The notes under the pieces were generated by a model, which searched no databases, was not told the origin of the DNA, and worked only from the letters and a program-made list of their open reading frames with translations. 64,000 nucleotides of DNA from Mesonia aestuariivivens (GTDB taxonomy: Bacteria > Bacteroidota > Bacteroidia > Flavobacteriales > Flavobacteriaceae). The translations under genes were made by a program, and so were the position numbers. The stretch spans positions 310,001 through 374,000 of the forward strand of contig NZ_JAHWDF010000001.1 of assembly GCF_019311235.1 (NCBI RefSeq). Reading direction: 5' to 3'. This document shows positions 17,923 through 26,584 of this stretch, piece after piece (positions within the stretch are counted from its first letter, which is position 1; each line of letters starts with the position of its first letter).

Positions 17923-20076
17923 ATGAACCTAAATAGATTTATGAAAAGGAATTATAAAGTTTTTTTGTTAGGGCTATTACTGGCAGTTGCCTCTTGTAGT
18001 TTTACCACCAAAGAGTTTGATCCAGACTCAGATAAAGATGAAGTGCTTATTGAGTTGATCTCATTTGTGTTAAGCAAAGGGCACTATGACCCTAAAGACA
18101 TTGATGATGAGTTCTCTAAAAGTGTTTATAAAAGTTTTTTAAATAGAATTGATGCAAGAAAACGCTATTTCTTAAAAGAAGATATTAAAGAGTTTCAAAA
18201 GTTTGAAGATAAGATTGATGATCAAATCAATGCACATCAAATCGATTTTTTCAACCTGACTTATTCTAAATTAGAAAATCGTCTAAAGGAAACAAAAGCT
18301 TATTATCCTGAAATTTTATCAAAGCCTTTTAATTTTAACGAGGAAGAAGAAATAGATACAGATTATGATAAAATTGATTATGCCGGATCTAAAGCTGAAT
18401 TAAAAGAAAGATGGAGAAAACAATTAAAGTTTTCTACCTTAAGTACGTATTACGATTTAAAGAAAGAGGAAGAAGCAAAAGCAAAGGAAGATGAAAGCTA
18501 TTCGACTAAATCTGATGCTGAATTAGAAAAAGAGGCAAGAGAAACTACTAAAAGTTCATTAGATGAATTTTACGATCTAAATGAAGATATAGAGCGTAAA
18601 GATTGGTTTGGCGTTTATATAAATTCTATTGTAGAAGAATTTGATCCGCATACGTTTTACTTTGCGCCAAGAGATAAAGAACGCTTTGATATTCAAATGT
18701 CAGGAAGCTTAGAAGGTATTGGAGCAAGGCTTCAAAAAAAGATGGATAATATTAAAGTAGTAGAGATTATCTCTGGAGGTCCTGCTTGGAGAAGTGAAGA
18801 GTTAGAGGTAGGAGATTTAATTCAGAAAGTGAAACAAGAAGAAGAAAAGGAGCCTGTAAATATTATAGGAATGCCAATAGATGATGCGGTAGATTTAATT
18901 AAAGGCCCCAAAGGAACCAAAGTTACTTTAACAGTTAAAAAAGTAGATGGTACTGTTCAGGATATTATCTTAGAAAGAGATGTGGTAGAAATAGAAGAAA
19001 CCTATGCTAAAAGTGCGATGGTGAGTAAGAATAATCGTAATTATGGCTTAATTAATTTACCACGATTCTATTTTGATATGGATGATGCCAAAAATAGAAC
19101 CGCAGCTTCAGATATCAAAAAAGAAATTATTGAGCTTAAAGACCAAAATATGGATGGTCTTGTGATAGATTTGAGAAATAATGGCGGAGGTTCGCTAGCA
19201 ACAGTTATAGATATTGCCGGGTTATTTATTGAAAAAGGCCCTGTAGTTCAGGTAAAATCTGGAAATGGAGAACGAGAAGTGTTAAAAGATAAAGACAAAG
19301 AAATTTTATGGGATGGGCCATTAGTAATCTTAGTGAATGAGCTTTCTGCTTCTGCTTCAGAAATCTTAGCAGCGGCAATGCAAGATTATAAACGAGCTAT
19401 CATTATAGGAAGCAAACAAACTTATGGTAAAGGGACTGTTCAGAACGTGATCGATCTTAACCGTTGGATGCGCAATAGTGATTTAGGAGACATGGGCGCC
19501 TTAAAAATGACTACCCAAAAGTTTTACCGTGTAAACGGTGGGTCTACACAATTAGAAGGTGTAAAAAGTGATGTAGTGGTGCCAGATCGTTATAGTTATA
19601 TTGATATAGGTGAAAAAGATACAGAAAACCCATTACCTTGGGATCAAATTGAGCCTGCAAATTATAAAGAATGGGACGGTTATGCAGATTTTGATAAAAC
19701 ATTAGAAAAAAGCAAGCAACGAATGGCAGCTAGTAAGCAACTTCAGCTTATTGATGAAAGTGCAAAATGGATTAGTGAACAGAGAAATGAAGATGTTTAC
19801 CCATTAAACTACACTACTTACGTGCAGCAAATAAATGAAAATGAAGAGTTAGCGAAACACTTTGATTCTATAACTAGTTACAAAACCAACTTGAGTTTTG
19901 AAGCGCTACCTAATGAAAAAGAAATGTTTGTACAAGATAGTACACTCCAAGAAAAAAGAACACGTTGGCATAAAAATTTAAGCAAAGATGTTTATGTAGA
20001 AGAAGCTGTAAATGTATTAGAAGATTTAAAAGAAAGTGTAGAGAAAAAATCTAAATTAGCAAATAATAAAAAATAA
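17923..20076 (+). CDS. prc: carboxy-terminal processing protease, Tsp/Prc type (S41)
   Basis: 717 residues from ATG 17923 (TTG 17917 and ATG 17941 are alternatives; the last gives a compact signal). A lipobox VASC near residue 23 suggests a lipoprotein. Order of domains: N-terminal Tsp region (about 40-230), PDZ (about 245-335, opening GSLEGIGARLQ), S41 protease (about 350-560) with the nucleophile in SASASE and the general-base Lys in GKGTVQ, then a C-terminal DUF3340-like tail rich in charged residues. Prc trims or degrades periplasmic proteins, including peptidoglycan hydrolases. One base separates it from the permease gene that follows. Confidence 0.93.
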   Translation: MNLNRFMKRNYKVFLLGLLLAVASCSFTTKEFDPDSDKDEVLIELISFVLSKGHYDPKDIDDEFSKSVYKSFLNRIDARKRYFLKEDIKEFQKFEDKIDDQINAHQIDFFNLTYSKLENRLKETKAYYPEILSKPFNFNEEEEIDTDYDKIDYAGSKAELKERWRKQLKFSTLSTYYDLKKEEEAKAKEDESYSTKSDAELEKEARETTKSSLDEFYDLNEDIERKDWFGVYINSIVEEFDPHTFYFAPRDKERFDIQMSGSLEGIGARLQKKMDNIKVVEIISGGPAWRSEELEVGDLIQKVKQEEEKEPVNIIGMPIDDAVDLIKGPKGTKVTLTVKKVDGTVQDIILERDVVEIEETYAKSAMVSKNNRNYGLINLPRFYFDMDDAKNRTAASDIKKEIIELKDQNMDGLVIDLRNNGGGSLATVIDIAGLFIEKGPVVQVKSGNGEREVLKDKDKEILWDGPLVILVNELSASASEILAAAMQDYKRAIIIGSKQTYGKGTVQNVIDLNRWMRNSDLGDMGALKMTTQKFYRVNGGSTQLEGVKSDVVVPDRYSYIDIGEKDTENPLPWDQIEPANYKEWDGYADFDKTLEKSKQRMAASKQLQLIDESAKWISEQRNEDVYPLNYTTYVQQINENEELAKHFDSITSYKTNLSFEALPNEKEMFVQDSTLQEKRTRWHKNLSKDVYVEEAVNVLEDLKESVEKKSKLANNKK

Positions 20077-20077
20077 T

Positions 20078-21199
20078 TTGCTGTTGAATACTTCTTCAAA
20101 CTCATTAAGTCAATTAGCGCTCCAGAGGTTTAAAAAAAACTTCTGGGGCGTTTTCAGTTTCTGGTTTGTGTTACTTTTCTTTTTCTTGGCGTTGGGCGCT
20201 TATCTTATTGCTCCTGATGATTCAGAAAATGCGAATCAAATGCATTTGCCTATACACTCTAAGTCTCCCGGCTTTACAGTAACTATGTTAGAAATTCCTT
20301 CGGCAGTTCGTACAAATGAAAAATCTTGGTGGTCTCAACTTTTCTTCGGAAAAAAAATGGTGAATAATGAAATTCCTATCAATTCATACGCTTTTGAAAA
20401 AGATCAACTAAAAGTTACTACTTATCATGAGGGAGCAATAGAAGGATTAGAAAAAAATTATAATATAGCTGAAACTTTTCCAGAAGAAAATTCAACAAAA
20501 AAAATTGAAGCAAAATATATTCAGCAAAAAACCTTTTTATTAGGTACCGATAAATACGGAAGAGATTTATTAAGCAGAATGCTAGTGGGTATTCGTATAT
20601 CATTATCTATTGGCTTTGTAGCCGTATTTATTTCTTTAGTGATTGGTATGAGTTTAGGTGCAATTGCTGGTTATTTTGGCGGAAAAACAGATGCCGCTAT
20701 TATGTGGCTTATTAATATTACTTGGTCTATACCTACACTATTATTGGTGATCGCTATAACTTTAGCTTTAGGTAAAGGTTTTTGGCAGGTGTTTATTGCA
20801 GTAGGGTTAACCATGTGGGTAGAAGTAGCTAGGGTAGTACGCGGACAAGTAATGGGGGTGAAAAAAATGCAATATGTTACCGCAGCTAGAGCCTTAGGTT
20901 TTGGTCATACTAGAATAATCATCAAACATATTATACCAAATGTGTTAGCGCCCTTAATCGTTATTTCTGCAGCAAATTTTGCAGCAGCAATTTTAATAGA
21001 AAGCGGCTTAAGTTTTTTAGGTATTGGAGCGCAACCTCCTATGCCAAGTTGGGGCTCTATGATTAAAGATCATTATAGTTATATTATTTTAGGAAAACCC
21101 TATTTAGCGATTATTCCAGGGGTGGCAATTATGGGCTTGGTGATGGCATTTATGTTAATTGGTAATGCCTTAAGAGATGCTTTAGATGTGAAAACATAA
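20078..21199 (+). CDS. OppC-type ABC transporter permease
   Basis: 373 residues, starting at TTG 20078 or TTG 20084; no ATG fits before the conserved NFWGVFSFW segment. An N-terminal helix (about 22-45), a large periplasmic stretch of about 100 residues, and a five-helix permease core follow. The core carries LLGTDKYGRDLLSRML and the EAA-type loop in AARALGFGHTRIIIKHIIPNV. This is the OppC/DppC half of a peptide or nickel importer. No partner permease, ATPase or binding protein is in the window, so substrate is unknown. Bacteroidota often encode these subunits separately. Confidence 0.88.
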   Translation: MLLNTSSNSLSQLALQRFKKNFWGVFSFWFVLLFFFLALGAYLIAPDDSENANQMHLPIHSKSPGFTVTMLEIPSAVRTNEKSWWSQLFFGKKMVNNEIPINSYAFEKDQLKVTTYHEGAIEGLEKNYNIAETFPEENSTKKIEAKYIQQKTFLLGTDKYGRDLLSRMLVGIRISLSIGFVAVFISLVIGMSLGAIAGYFGGKTDAAIMWLINITWSIPTLLLVIAITLALGKGFWQVFIAVGLTMWVEVARVVRGQVMGVKKMQYVTAARALGFGHTRIIIKHIIPNVLAPLIVISAANFAAAILIESGLSFLGIGAQPPMPSWGSMIKDHYSYIILGKPYLAIIPGVAIMGLVMAFMLIGNALRDALDVKT

Positions 21200-21231
21200 A
21201 TTGATAAACAATACAATTAAAAAAATATACC

Positions 21232-21621
21232 ATGGCAACAATTTTTACAAAAATTATTAGTGGAGAGATACCGAGTTACAAAGTAGCAGAAACAGAAGAT
21301 TTCTTCGCTTTTTTAGATATTAATCCTAATGCAAAAGGTCATACTTTGTGCGTTCCAAAAAAAGAAGTGAATAAAATCTTTGATTTAGATGAAGAAACTT
21401 ACTTGGGTTTAATGAAGTTTTCAAGAAAAGTAGCTTTAGCTTTAAGAAAAACAATAGATTGTAAGCGTGTAGGAATGTCTGTAATTGGTTTAGAAGTGCC
21501 TCACGTTCATGTACATCTTATCCCTTTAAATGAGATGAAAGATGCTACGTTTGGTTCTAAAACAAAACTTAATGAAGAAGAGTTTAAAGCAATAGCAGAA
21601 GAAGTAGCCGCAAATTTTTAA
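21232..21621 (+). CDS. HIT-family nucleotide hydrolase/transferase
   Basis: 129 residues. The histidine triad is HVHVHLIP (91-98), and the N-terminal half has the FAFLDINPNAKGHTLCVPK block typical of HinT-like proteins, split here only by the motif limits. These dimeric enzymes hydrolyse nucleoside phosphoramidates or related nucleotides. The end overlaps the end of the convergent histidine kinase gene by four bases. I see no operon partner; an A-rich leader precedes ATG. Confidence 0.94.
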   Translation: MATIFTKIISGEIPSYKVAETEDFFAFLDINPNAKGHTLCVPKKEVNKIFDLDEETYLGLMKFSRKVALALRKTIDCKRVGMSVIGLEVPHVHVHLIPLNEMKDATFGSKTKLNEEEFKAIAEEVAANF

Positions 21622-22769
21622 GCTATTTTTTTAAGTTTAATTTCAAAAGTAGTGCCTTTGCCTAATTCGCTTTTTAAAACTTTAATCTTACCATCGTGAT
21701 ATTCTTCTATAATTCGTTTAGCTAAAGACAAGCCTAGTCCCCAGCCACGTTTTTTAGAAGTATATCCCGGTTTAAATATTTTTTTAAATTTTATTTTTGG
21801 AATTCCTTTGCCGGTGTCGGTAATCAGAATATGAACCCATTTGGCGTCTTGTGTAATTTCAACATCAATATCTCCTTTTCCTTTTAAAGCATCGATAGCA
21901 TTTTTTACAATGTTTTCTATGGTCCAGCTAAAAAGTTGCTTATTTAAACTTACTTGAATATTTTCTTTGGGCAATTTTAAATTGAAATGAATAAGCTTAG
22001 AGCTTCTGGCTTTTAGGTACTCGTAAGAATCTCTAGTTTCTTCTACAATATCTGTGGGTTCAAGATTTGGAAGAGAGCCAATTTTAGAGAAACGATCGGT
22101 AATGATTTGCAACCTTACAATATCTTTTTCCATTTCTTCAATGTAAGATGGATCTACATTTTCTTGTTTTAAAATTTCTGTCCACCCTACTAGAGAAGAT
22201 AAAGGAGTGCCTATTTGGTGAGCCGTTTCTTTTGCCATTCCTGCCCAGAGTAAGCTTTGGTCATGAGATTTGGCCGTAGAATAGAAATAATAAAGCATCG
22301 CTAAATAAAGCAATACAATAACAACAATGCCTATAGGGAAATACTTAAGTTTATTAATTAAGCTTGAATTGCCGTAATACAGGGTTCCAAAAACTTCATT
22401 TTCATAAACAATTTCAATAGGTTGGTAATCGAGGGCAAACGCTGTGACGAGTTCTTGTAATTTATCATGGTCATTGGCTAATTCTCTAGCGATATTTCTA
22501 GTTTCATAAAGATCTTCTTTTCGGTGATATATAATCATGGGAGTAGAAGTGTTTTTAGACATCACTTCTAGTTCTATCGGGATATCTTCGTTGAGGTCAC
22601 TATTAAGAACTTCAGAATAAGCCTTTACCCATATTTCCATCTTTTCACGTTCTTCTTTTTTTAAACGATTAAAAAATATAGAAACATTCCACAAAAAAAT
22701 GCTTACAATAGCAATAGAAGAAATGGTGATAAACCATCGAGTAAAGCGGTGTTCGTCAGAAAATATCAT
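21618..22769 (-). CDS. orphan sensor histidine kinase
   Basis: 383 residues. Two transmembrane helices (about 11-33 and 143-163) flank a periplasmic sensor of about 110 residues. The dimerisation/phosphoacceptor helix has His184 in ETAHQIGTPLSSL, with Gly-Thr where most kinases have Leu-Lys. The catalytic domain has the N box in ENIVKNAIDAL, DTGKGIP and GWGLGLSLAKRI. No response regulator gene is adjacent, so its partner lies elsewhere. It is probably monocistronic; its upstream neighbour, the flavin reductase gene, is divergent. Confidence 0.93.
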   Translation of the reverse strand: MIFSDEHRFTRWFITISSIAIVSIFLWNVSIFFNRLKKEEREKMEIWVKAYSEVLNSDLNEDIPIELEVMSKNTSTPMIIYHRKEDLYETRNIARELANDHDKLQELVTAFALDYQPIEIVYENEVFGTLYYGNSSLINKLKYFPIGIVVIVLLYLAMLYYFYSTAKSHDQSLLWAGMAKETAHQIGTPLSSLVGWTEILKQENVDPSYIEEMEKDIVRLQIITDRFSKIGSLPNLEPTDIVEETRDSYEYLKARSSKLIHFNLKLPKENIQVSLNKQLFSWTIENIVKNAIDALKGKGDIDVEITQDAKWVHILITDTGKGIPKIKFKKIFKPGYTSKKRGWGLGLSLAKRIIEEYHDGKIKVLKSELGKGTTFEIKLKKIA

Positions 22770-22857
22770 AAATTAAAGGGACTAAGAATTTTAAATATAA
22801 TGGTTTTTCTATTTAATTATTGTTTTATTACAGTTTTAAATTCCTCTTAGTAATAGT

Positions 22858-22865
22858 TACCTTTG
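22858..22865 (+). promoter_or_regulatory. -7 box upstream of the flavin reductase gene
   Basis: TACCTTTG matches TAnnTTTG exactly and lies 16 bases before the ATG at 22882. No -33 TTG at the usual spacing is obvious. Confidence 0.6.
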
Positions 22866-22881
22866 TAAAAATTAAAAACTC

Positions 22882-23760
22882 ATGTTATCAATCAGTCCTA
22901 AAGATATTGCCACCCAAAAACTTTATGGTTTAATGGTGAGTAGTGTTGGTCCCAGACCAATTGCATTTGCAAGCACTGTAAATGCTAAAGGCAAGCCTAA
23001 TTTAGCGCCCTTTAGTTTTTTTAATATGATGAGTGCCAACCCGCCGGTTTTGGTGTTTTCTCCCGTATTGAAAATTAGTGATCAGTCGAGCAAGCATACG
23101 CTACAAAATGTTGAAGATAACAAAGAAGTTGTGATCAATGTGGTTAATTATAATATCGTGCAGCAAATGTCATTAGCTAGTACCGCTTATGCTGAAGGTG
23201 TAAATGAGTTTGAAAAAGTAGGATTGACCATGCAAGATTCTGAAACGGTTACTCCTTATAGAGTAAAAGAATCTCCGGTACAGTTTGAGTGCAAAGTAAC
23301 CCAAATTATAAAGTTAGGAGAAGAAGGTGGAGCCGGAAATTTGGTGTGTTGTGAAATTTTAAAAATGCACATTGCAGATGAAGTATTAGATGATGATCAA
23401 AAAATAGATCAATTTAAACTCGATCAGGTAGCTAGAATGGGTGGGAGCTATTATTCTAGAGCCAATCAAGGTTTGTTTGAAATTCCTAAACCTGTATCTT
23501 CTATGGGTATGGGTGTAGATGCTTTGCCACAAGAAATAAGAACCAGTAAAATCTTAACCGGTAACGATCTAGGAAAATTAGCAACCATACAAACCACTCC
23601 TTCTGCAAACGAAGTGAAAGCATTTTTAGTTGAAAATAAATTAAATGAATATGTTACGGAAAGTTCTTTAGAGAAAATTCATGCCATCGCAAAAGAATAC
23701 CTCAAAAAAGAAGAAGTACTTAACGCTTGGAAAATATTATTAGCAAAAAGTAAGAATTAA
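22882..23760 (+). CDS. FMN-binding flavin reductase-like protein
   Basis: 292 residues. The N-terminal 200 residues form a flavin reductase/split-barrel domain: MVSSVGPRPIAFAST (about 18-32), LAPFSFFNMMSANPP (about 41-55) and CKVTQIIKLGE (about 136). Such proteins bind FMN and may reduce flavin with NAD(P)H; members with the GPRPIA signature are usually single-component flavoproteins of unknown substrate. The last 80 residues form a helical extension. The next gene, a DUF3127 protein, starts eight bases later and is probably cotranscribed. Confidence 0.85.
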   Translation: MLSISPKDIATQKLYGLMVSSVGPRPIAFASTVNAKGKPNLAPFSFFNMMSANPPVLVFSPVLKISDQSSKHTLQNVEDNKEVVINVVNYNIVQQMSLASTAYAEGVNEFEKVGLTMQDSETVTPYRVKESPVQFECKVTQIIKLGEEGGAGNLVCCEILKMHIADEVLDDDQKIDQFKLDQVARMGGSYYSRANQGLFEIPKPVSSMGMGVDALPQEIRTSKILTGNDLGKLATIQTTPSANEVKAFLVENKLNEYVTESSLEKIHAIAKEYLKKEEVLNAWKILLAKSKN

Positions 23761-23768
23761 AATAAACT

Positions 23769-24146
23769 ATGGAAGTACAAGGAAGAATTAAAAAAATTGA
23801 CGAGACTAAAACATTTGGGAATAATGGTTTTAGAAAGCGTGAGGTTGTGGTGACCACAGAAGAGCAATACCCGCAGCATATTTTAGTAGAGTTTATTCAA
23901 GATAAATGTGATTTGCTAAATAACTTTAATACCGGCCAACAAGTTAAAATAGGGATTAACTTACGCGGAAGAGAATGGGTAAACCCTCAAGGAGAAACGA
24001 AGTACTTTAACTCTATTCAAGGGTGGAGAATTGAAACTTTACAACCAGCAGCTCCACAAGGAGGAGGAAATACGCCACCACCAGCAGATCATTTTGAACC
24101 TGCACAAGATTTTAACGAAGAAGATCACGACGATTTACCATTCTAA
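23769..24146 (+). CDS. DUF3127 protein, OB-fold-like
   Basis: 125 residues. The first 95 residues match the Bacteroidota DUF3127 family (MEVQGRIKKI opening, FRKREVVVTTEEQYPQ, INLRGREWVNPQGETKYF in two parts). The predicted all-beta core and a disordered Gly/Pro/Asp-rich tail ending DDLPF resemble single-stranded-DNA-binding protein, whose acidic tip docks partner proteins. That likeness is an inference: the family has no established function that I know. It follows the flavin reductase gene by eight bases and is closed by a strong terminator. Confidence 0.85.
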   Translation: MEVQGRIKKIDETKTFGNNGFRKREVVVTTEEQYPQHILVEFIQDKCDLLNNFNTGQQVKIGINLRGREWVNPQGETKYFNSIQGWRIETLQPAAPQGGGNTPPPADHFEPAQDFNEEDHDDLPF

Positions 24147-24171
24147 AGAATAAATTTTAGGGAATAATTAG

Positions 24172-24197
24172 AAAAACCGACCTTAAGGTCGGTTTTT
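24172..24197. terminator. perfect palindromic intrinsic terminator
   Basis: AAAAACCGACC (24172-24182) pairs perfectly with GGTCGGTTTTT (24187-24197) across a TTAA loop. It lies 25 bases after the DUF3127 stop. Its A- and T-flanks would let it work in either direction. Confidence 0.9.
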
Positions 24198-24212
24198 CGT
24201 CTAGTGGTGTTA

Positions 24213-24278
24213 AATTAACCTTTTGAGGCAAATTCAAAAAAGCAATGATGAACAAAGTTCTATCCCAAAAGGTTAATT
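24213..24278. repeat. 13-bp inverted repeat upstream of aat
   Basis: AATTAACCTTTTG (24213-24225) is repeated inverted as CAAAAGGTTAATT (24266-24278), with near-symmetrical purine/pyrimidine continuation and a 40-base spacer. It lies between the DUF3127 terminator and the aat gene, which starts 77 bases further on. It could be a regulator-binding pair or an RNA stem; no T-run follows it. Confidence 0.6.
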
Positions 24279-24355
24279 CAAATATCGACGAAATTTTTAT
24301 AAATAACAATTAGATTGCTGTTTTAATTGTTGTTAAATCATTATTTATCAGTTAG

Positions 24356-25003
24356 ATGCATATTTTAGGAGACGAAAATATTTTTCCTTCAGTAGAAAAT
24401 ACAGATATTGAAGGTCTACTAGCAGTTGGCGGAGATTTATCACCATCCCGATTATTGCTGGCCTACCAGTCGGGTATTTTTCCTTGGTATGAAAAAGGAC
24501 AGCCTATTTTATGGTGGAGTCCAGATCCGCGAATGGTTTTGTATCCAGAGCAGCTTAAAGTCTCTAAAAGTATGCGTCAATTGATTAAAAAAGGAACTTT
24601 TTCGGTTACTTATAATCAGTGTTTTGAAAAAGTAATTAGAAATTGTGCGGTGATTAAACGAGATGGTCAATTAGGGACTTGGATTACTGAAGAAATGATA
24701 ACTGCTTACATGCAACTTCATCAGCAAAAAATTGCAACTTCTGTTGAGGTTTGGCAAGATGAAGAACTGGTAGGAGGTTTATATGGTATCTATCTTAGAG
24801 ATAAACATATATTTTGTGGTGAAAGTATGTTCGCAAAAGTGAGCAATGCTTCTAAATATGGATTTATATCTTTAGTAAAACAATTAGCGCAAGAAGGCGT
24901 GAAATTAATAGATTGTCAGGTTTACACGCCGCATTTAGAAAGTTTAGGAGCTTATGAAATTGATCGTGAATTATTTATAGATCACTTACATGGTAATTTT
25001 TAG
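24356..25003 (+). CDS. aat: leucyl/phenylalanyl-tRNA--protein transferase
   Basis: 215 residues. The family opening FPSVENTDIEGLLAVGGDLS is followed by LLAYQSGIFPWYEKGQPILWWSPDPR and CGESMFAKVSNASKYGFISL read in pieces, all diagnostic of Aat. The enzyme adds Leu or Phe from aminoacyl-tRNA to N-terminal Lys or Arg, marking proteins for ClpAP/ClpS degradation in the cytoplasm. Its last 18 bases overlap the end of the convergent DUF2490 gene. Confidence 0.96.
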   Translation: MHILGDENIFPSVENTDIEGLLAVGGDLSPSRLLLAYQSGIFPWYEKGQPILWWSPDPRMVLYPEQLKVSKSMRQLIKKGTFSVTYNQCFEKVIRNCAVIKRDGQLGTWITEEMITAYMQLHQQKIATSVEVWQDEELVGGLYGIYLRDKHIFCGESMFAKVSNASKYGFISLVKQLAQEGVKLIDCQVYTPHLESLGAYEIDRELFIDHLHGNF

Positions 25004-25699
25004 ACTACTAATTAGAAAAAGTTGTGTATAAGGGTTCTGGGTAAAATTTCGATAGCGATATTCAAGACCAAAATTTAGCTCAGTATTTTTATAAATACGA
25101 CATTTTAAATAGTTGCTATACCTCACTCCAAAATTTGGCGTTTCTATTTTTCCCATTTCCCAAACTCCTTCTAAGCTTGTTACTAAATCTAATTGATTAC
25201 TACTGGCTTCTTTAGGTGCTAAAGGAACCTGAAAAGAAAAGCGATACCGTGTACGGTAAGTTGTATAGTTTCTAAACCTTTGAGCTAGACGTATGCGATG
25301 AGCTATAGAAAAATGTTCATATTTTTTGCTGTAGCTATATTGTTCATTAATGCGGGTCTCATTATGCTTTTGTGTGAAAATTTCAATAAAACGATACTTA
25401 ATTCCTGCAGTAAATTTTCCGTGAACGCCAATTCTTCTACTTGTAGTATGATTTAATTCTAAAAACTGACCTTGAAATTTTGTTTCTTTTTTAAAATTAC
25501 TACTATTTTCTAGATCAGTATATACAATATTACGTTGTGCAATCCCAAAAGTATATGACCAAGGACTTTCATTTTTTAGCGTTAATGAAATTGCAGGATT
25601 AATGTAGCCAATAAAATTTTCTTGAGCCGAAAGCTTTCCAAACAGTAGAATTAGAAAGAAAAATAAATATCTAAATTTTTTAGAAAATAAGATAATCAT
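24986..25699 (-). CDS. DUF2490 outer membrane beta-barrel protein
   Basis: 237 residues. A basic, very hydrophobic signal segment ends at KLSAQ (about 25). The remainder consists of alternating amphipathic strands ending in aromatics, with Tyr/Arg-rich strand pairs, as in DUF2490 proteins predicted to form an outer membrane barrel of about ten to twelve strands. The final residue is Met after ISSLKIT, so the usual terminal aromatic is missing. Function unknown. The end is shared in opposite orientation with aat (18 bases). Confidence 0.78.
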   Translation of the reverse strand: MIILFSKKFRYLFFFLILLFGKLSAQENFIGYINPAISLTLKNESPWSYTFGIAQRNIVYTDLENSSNFKKETKFQGQFLELNHTTSRRIGVHGKFTAGIKYRFIEIFTQKHNETRINEQYSYSKKYEHFSIAHRIRLAQRFRNYTTYRTRYRFSFQVPLAPKEASSNQLDLVTSLEGVWEMGKIETPNFGVRYSNYLKCRIYKNTELNFGLEYRYRNFTQNPYTQLFLISSLKITM

Positions 25700-25940
25700 A
25701 AGTGTTGCTTGTCCCTTCTCTTTATCGAACGACCAGAAATGACCTACAAAATCAATGGGTGATATTCATTTTAAAGATAAGCTAGATAACATTTTTTAAG
25801 TACATAGAAGAAACTTAAGAAGTGTTGTTTCTACAATTCTAGTAAAATGAACAGTTGATTTCTGGTTTTCTAGAGCGTACAATACTAAGTAATCTAACTA
25901 AAATAAACACTTAAAAAAATAATTATTTAGTAACAATTAA

Positions 25941-26510
25941 TTAACCTATAATTTCTTGATGACGAAAACAGGAAACTTCATGATCGTTAACCATTCCTGT
26001 AGCTTGCATGTATGCATAAACTACCGTAGAGCCTACAAATTTAAAACCACGCTTTTTTAGATCTTTACTTAAACGATCACTGATAGTGGTGGTGGTGGGT
26101 GCCTTTTTATAATCTTTAACCTGATTCTGAATAGGCTGATGATCTACAAAACTCCAAATGTAGTTGCTGAAACTTCCAAACTCTTGCTTAATTTCTATAA
26201 AATGCTGAGCATTGGTTACCGTAGATCTCACTTTAAGCTTGTTTCTTATAATCCCAGCGTTTTGGAGTAATTGCTGAATTTTCTTTTCAGAATAATGAGC
26301 TATTTTTTGATAATTAAAATCATCAAAAGCTTTTCTAAAGTTTTCACGTTTTCGTAAAATAGTAATCCAACTTAAACCTGCTTGGAACGTCTCTAAGACT
26401 AAAAATTCAAAAATGATTTGATCATCATAAACAGGAACGCCCCATTCTTGATCGTGATAAGCTTCATAAAGCGCATCACCTTCACACCAACCGCATCTTT
26501 TTTTAGTCAT
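25941..26510 (-). CDS. tag: DNA-3-methyladenine glycosylase I
   Basis: 189 residues. Zinc-binding Cys4/His17-type residues open the protein (KKRCGWCEGD, YHDQEWGVP), followed by LETFQAGLSWITILRKRENF and a C-terminal His/Cys pair in NDHEVSCFRH, all hallmarks of Tag. It excises N3-methyladenine from alkylated DNA in base excision repair. The gene stands alone; 241 bases of AT-rich sequence without a visible gene separate it from the DUF2490 gene. Confidence 0.96.
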   Translation of the reverse strand: MTKKRCGWCEGDALYEAYHDQEWGVPVYDDQIIFEFLVLETFQAGLSWITILRKRENFRKAFDDFNYQKIAHYSEKKIQQLLQNAGIIRNKLKVRSTVTNAQHFIEIKQEFGSFSNYIWSFVDHQPIQNQVKDYKKAPTTTTISDRLSKDLKKRGFKFVGSTVVYAYMQATGMVNDHEVSCFRHQEIIG

Positions 26511-26559
26511 TTTCTTAGATTTATTAGCAAAAGTAATTTAAAAATTACGAGCGCTGCCT

Positions 26560-26567
26560 TAGCTTTG
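26560..26567 (+). promoter_or_regulatory. -7 box of a thioredoxin-family gene
   Basis: TAGCTTTG, an exact TAnnTTTG match, lies 17 bases before the ATG at 26585, in the short gap between this gene and divergent tag. Confidence 0.6.
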
Positions 26568-26584
26568 TAGTAAAATTATACCAA

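Noticed and set aside
25700-25940. Possible tRNA or small RNA gene between the DUF2490 gene and tag
   Set aside because: No cloverleaf or strong stem is visible; the sequence is plain AT-rich spacer.
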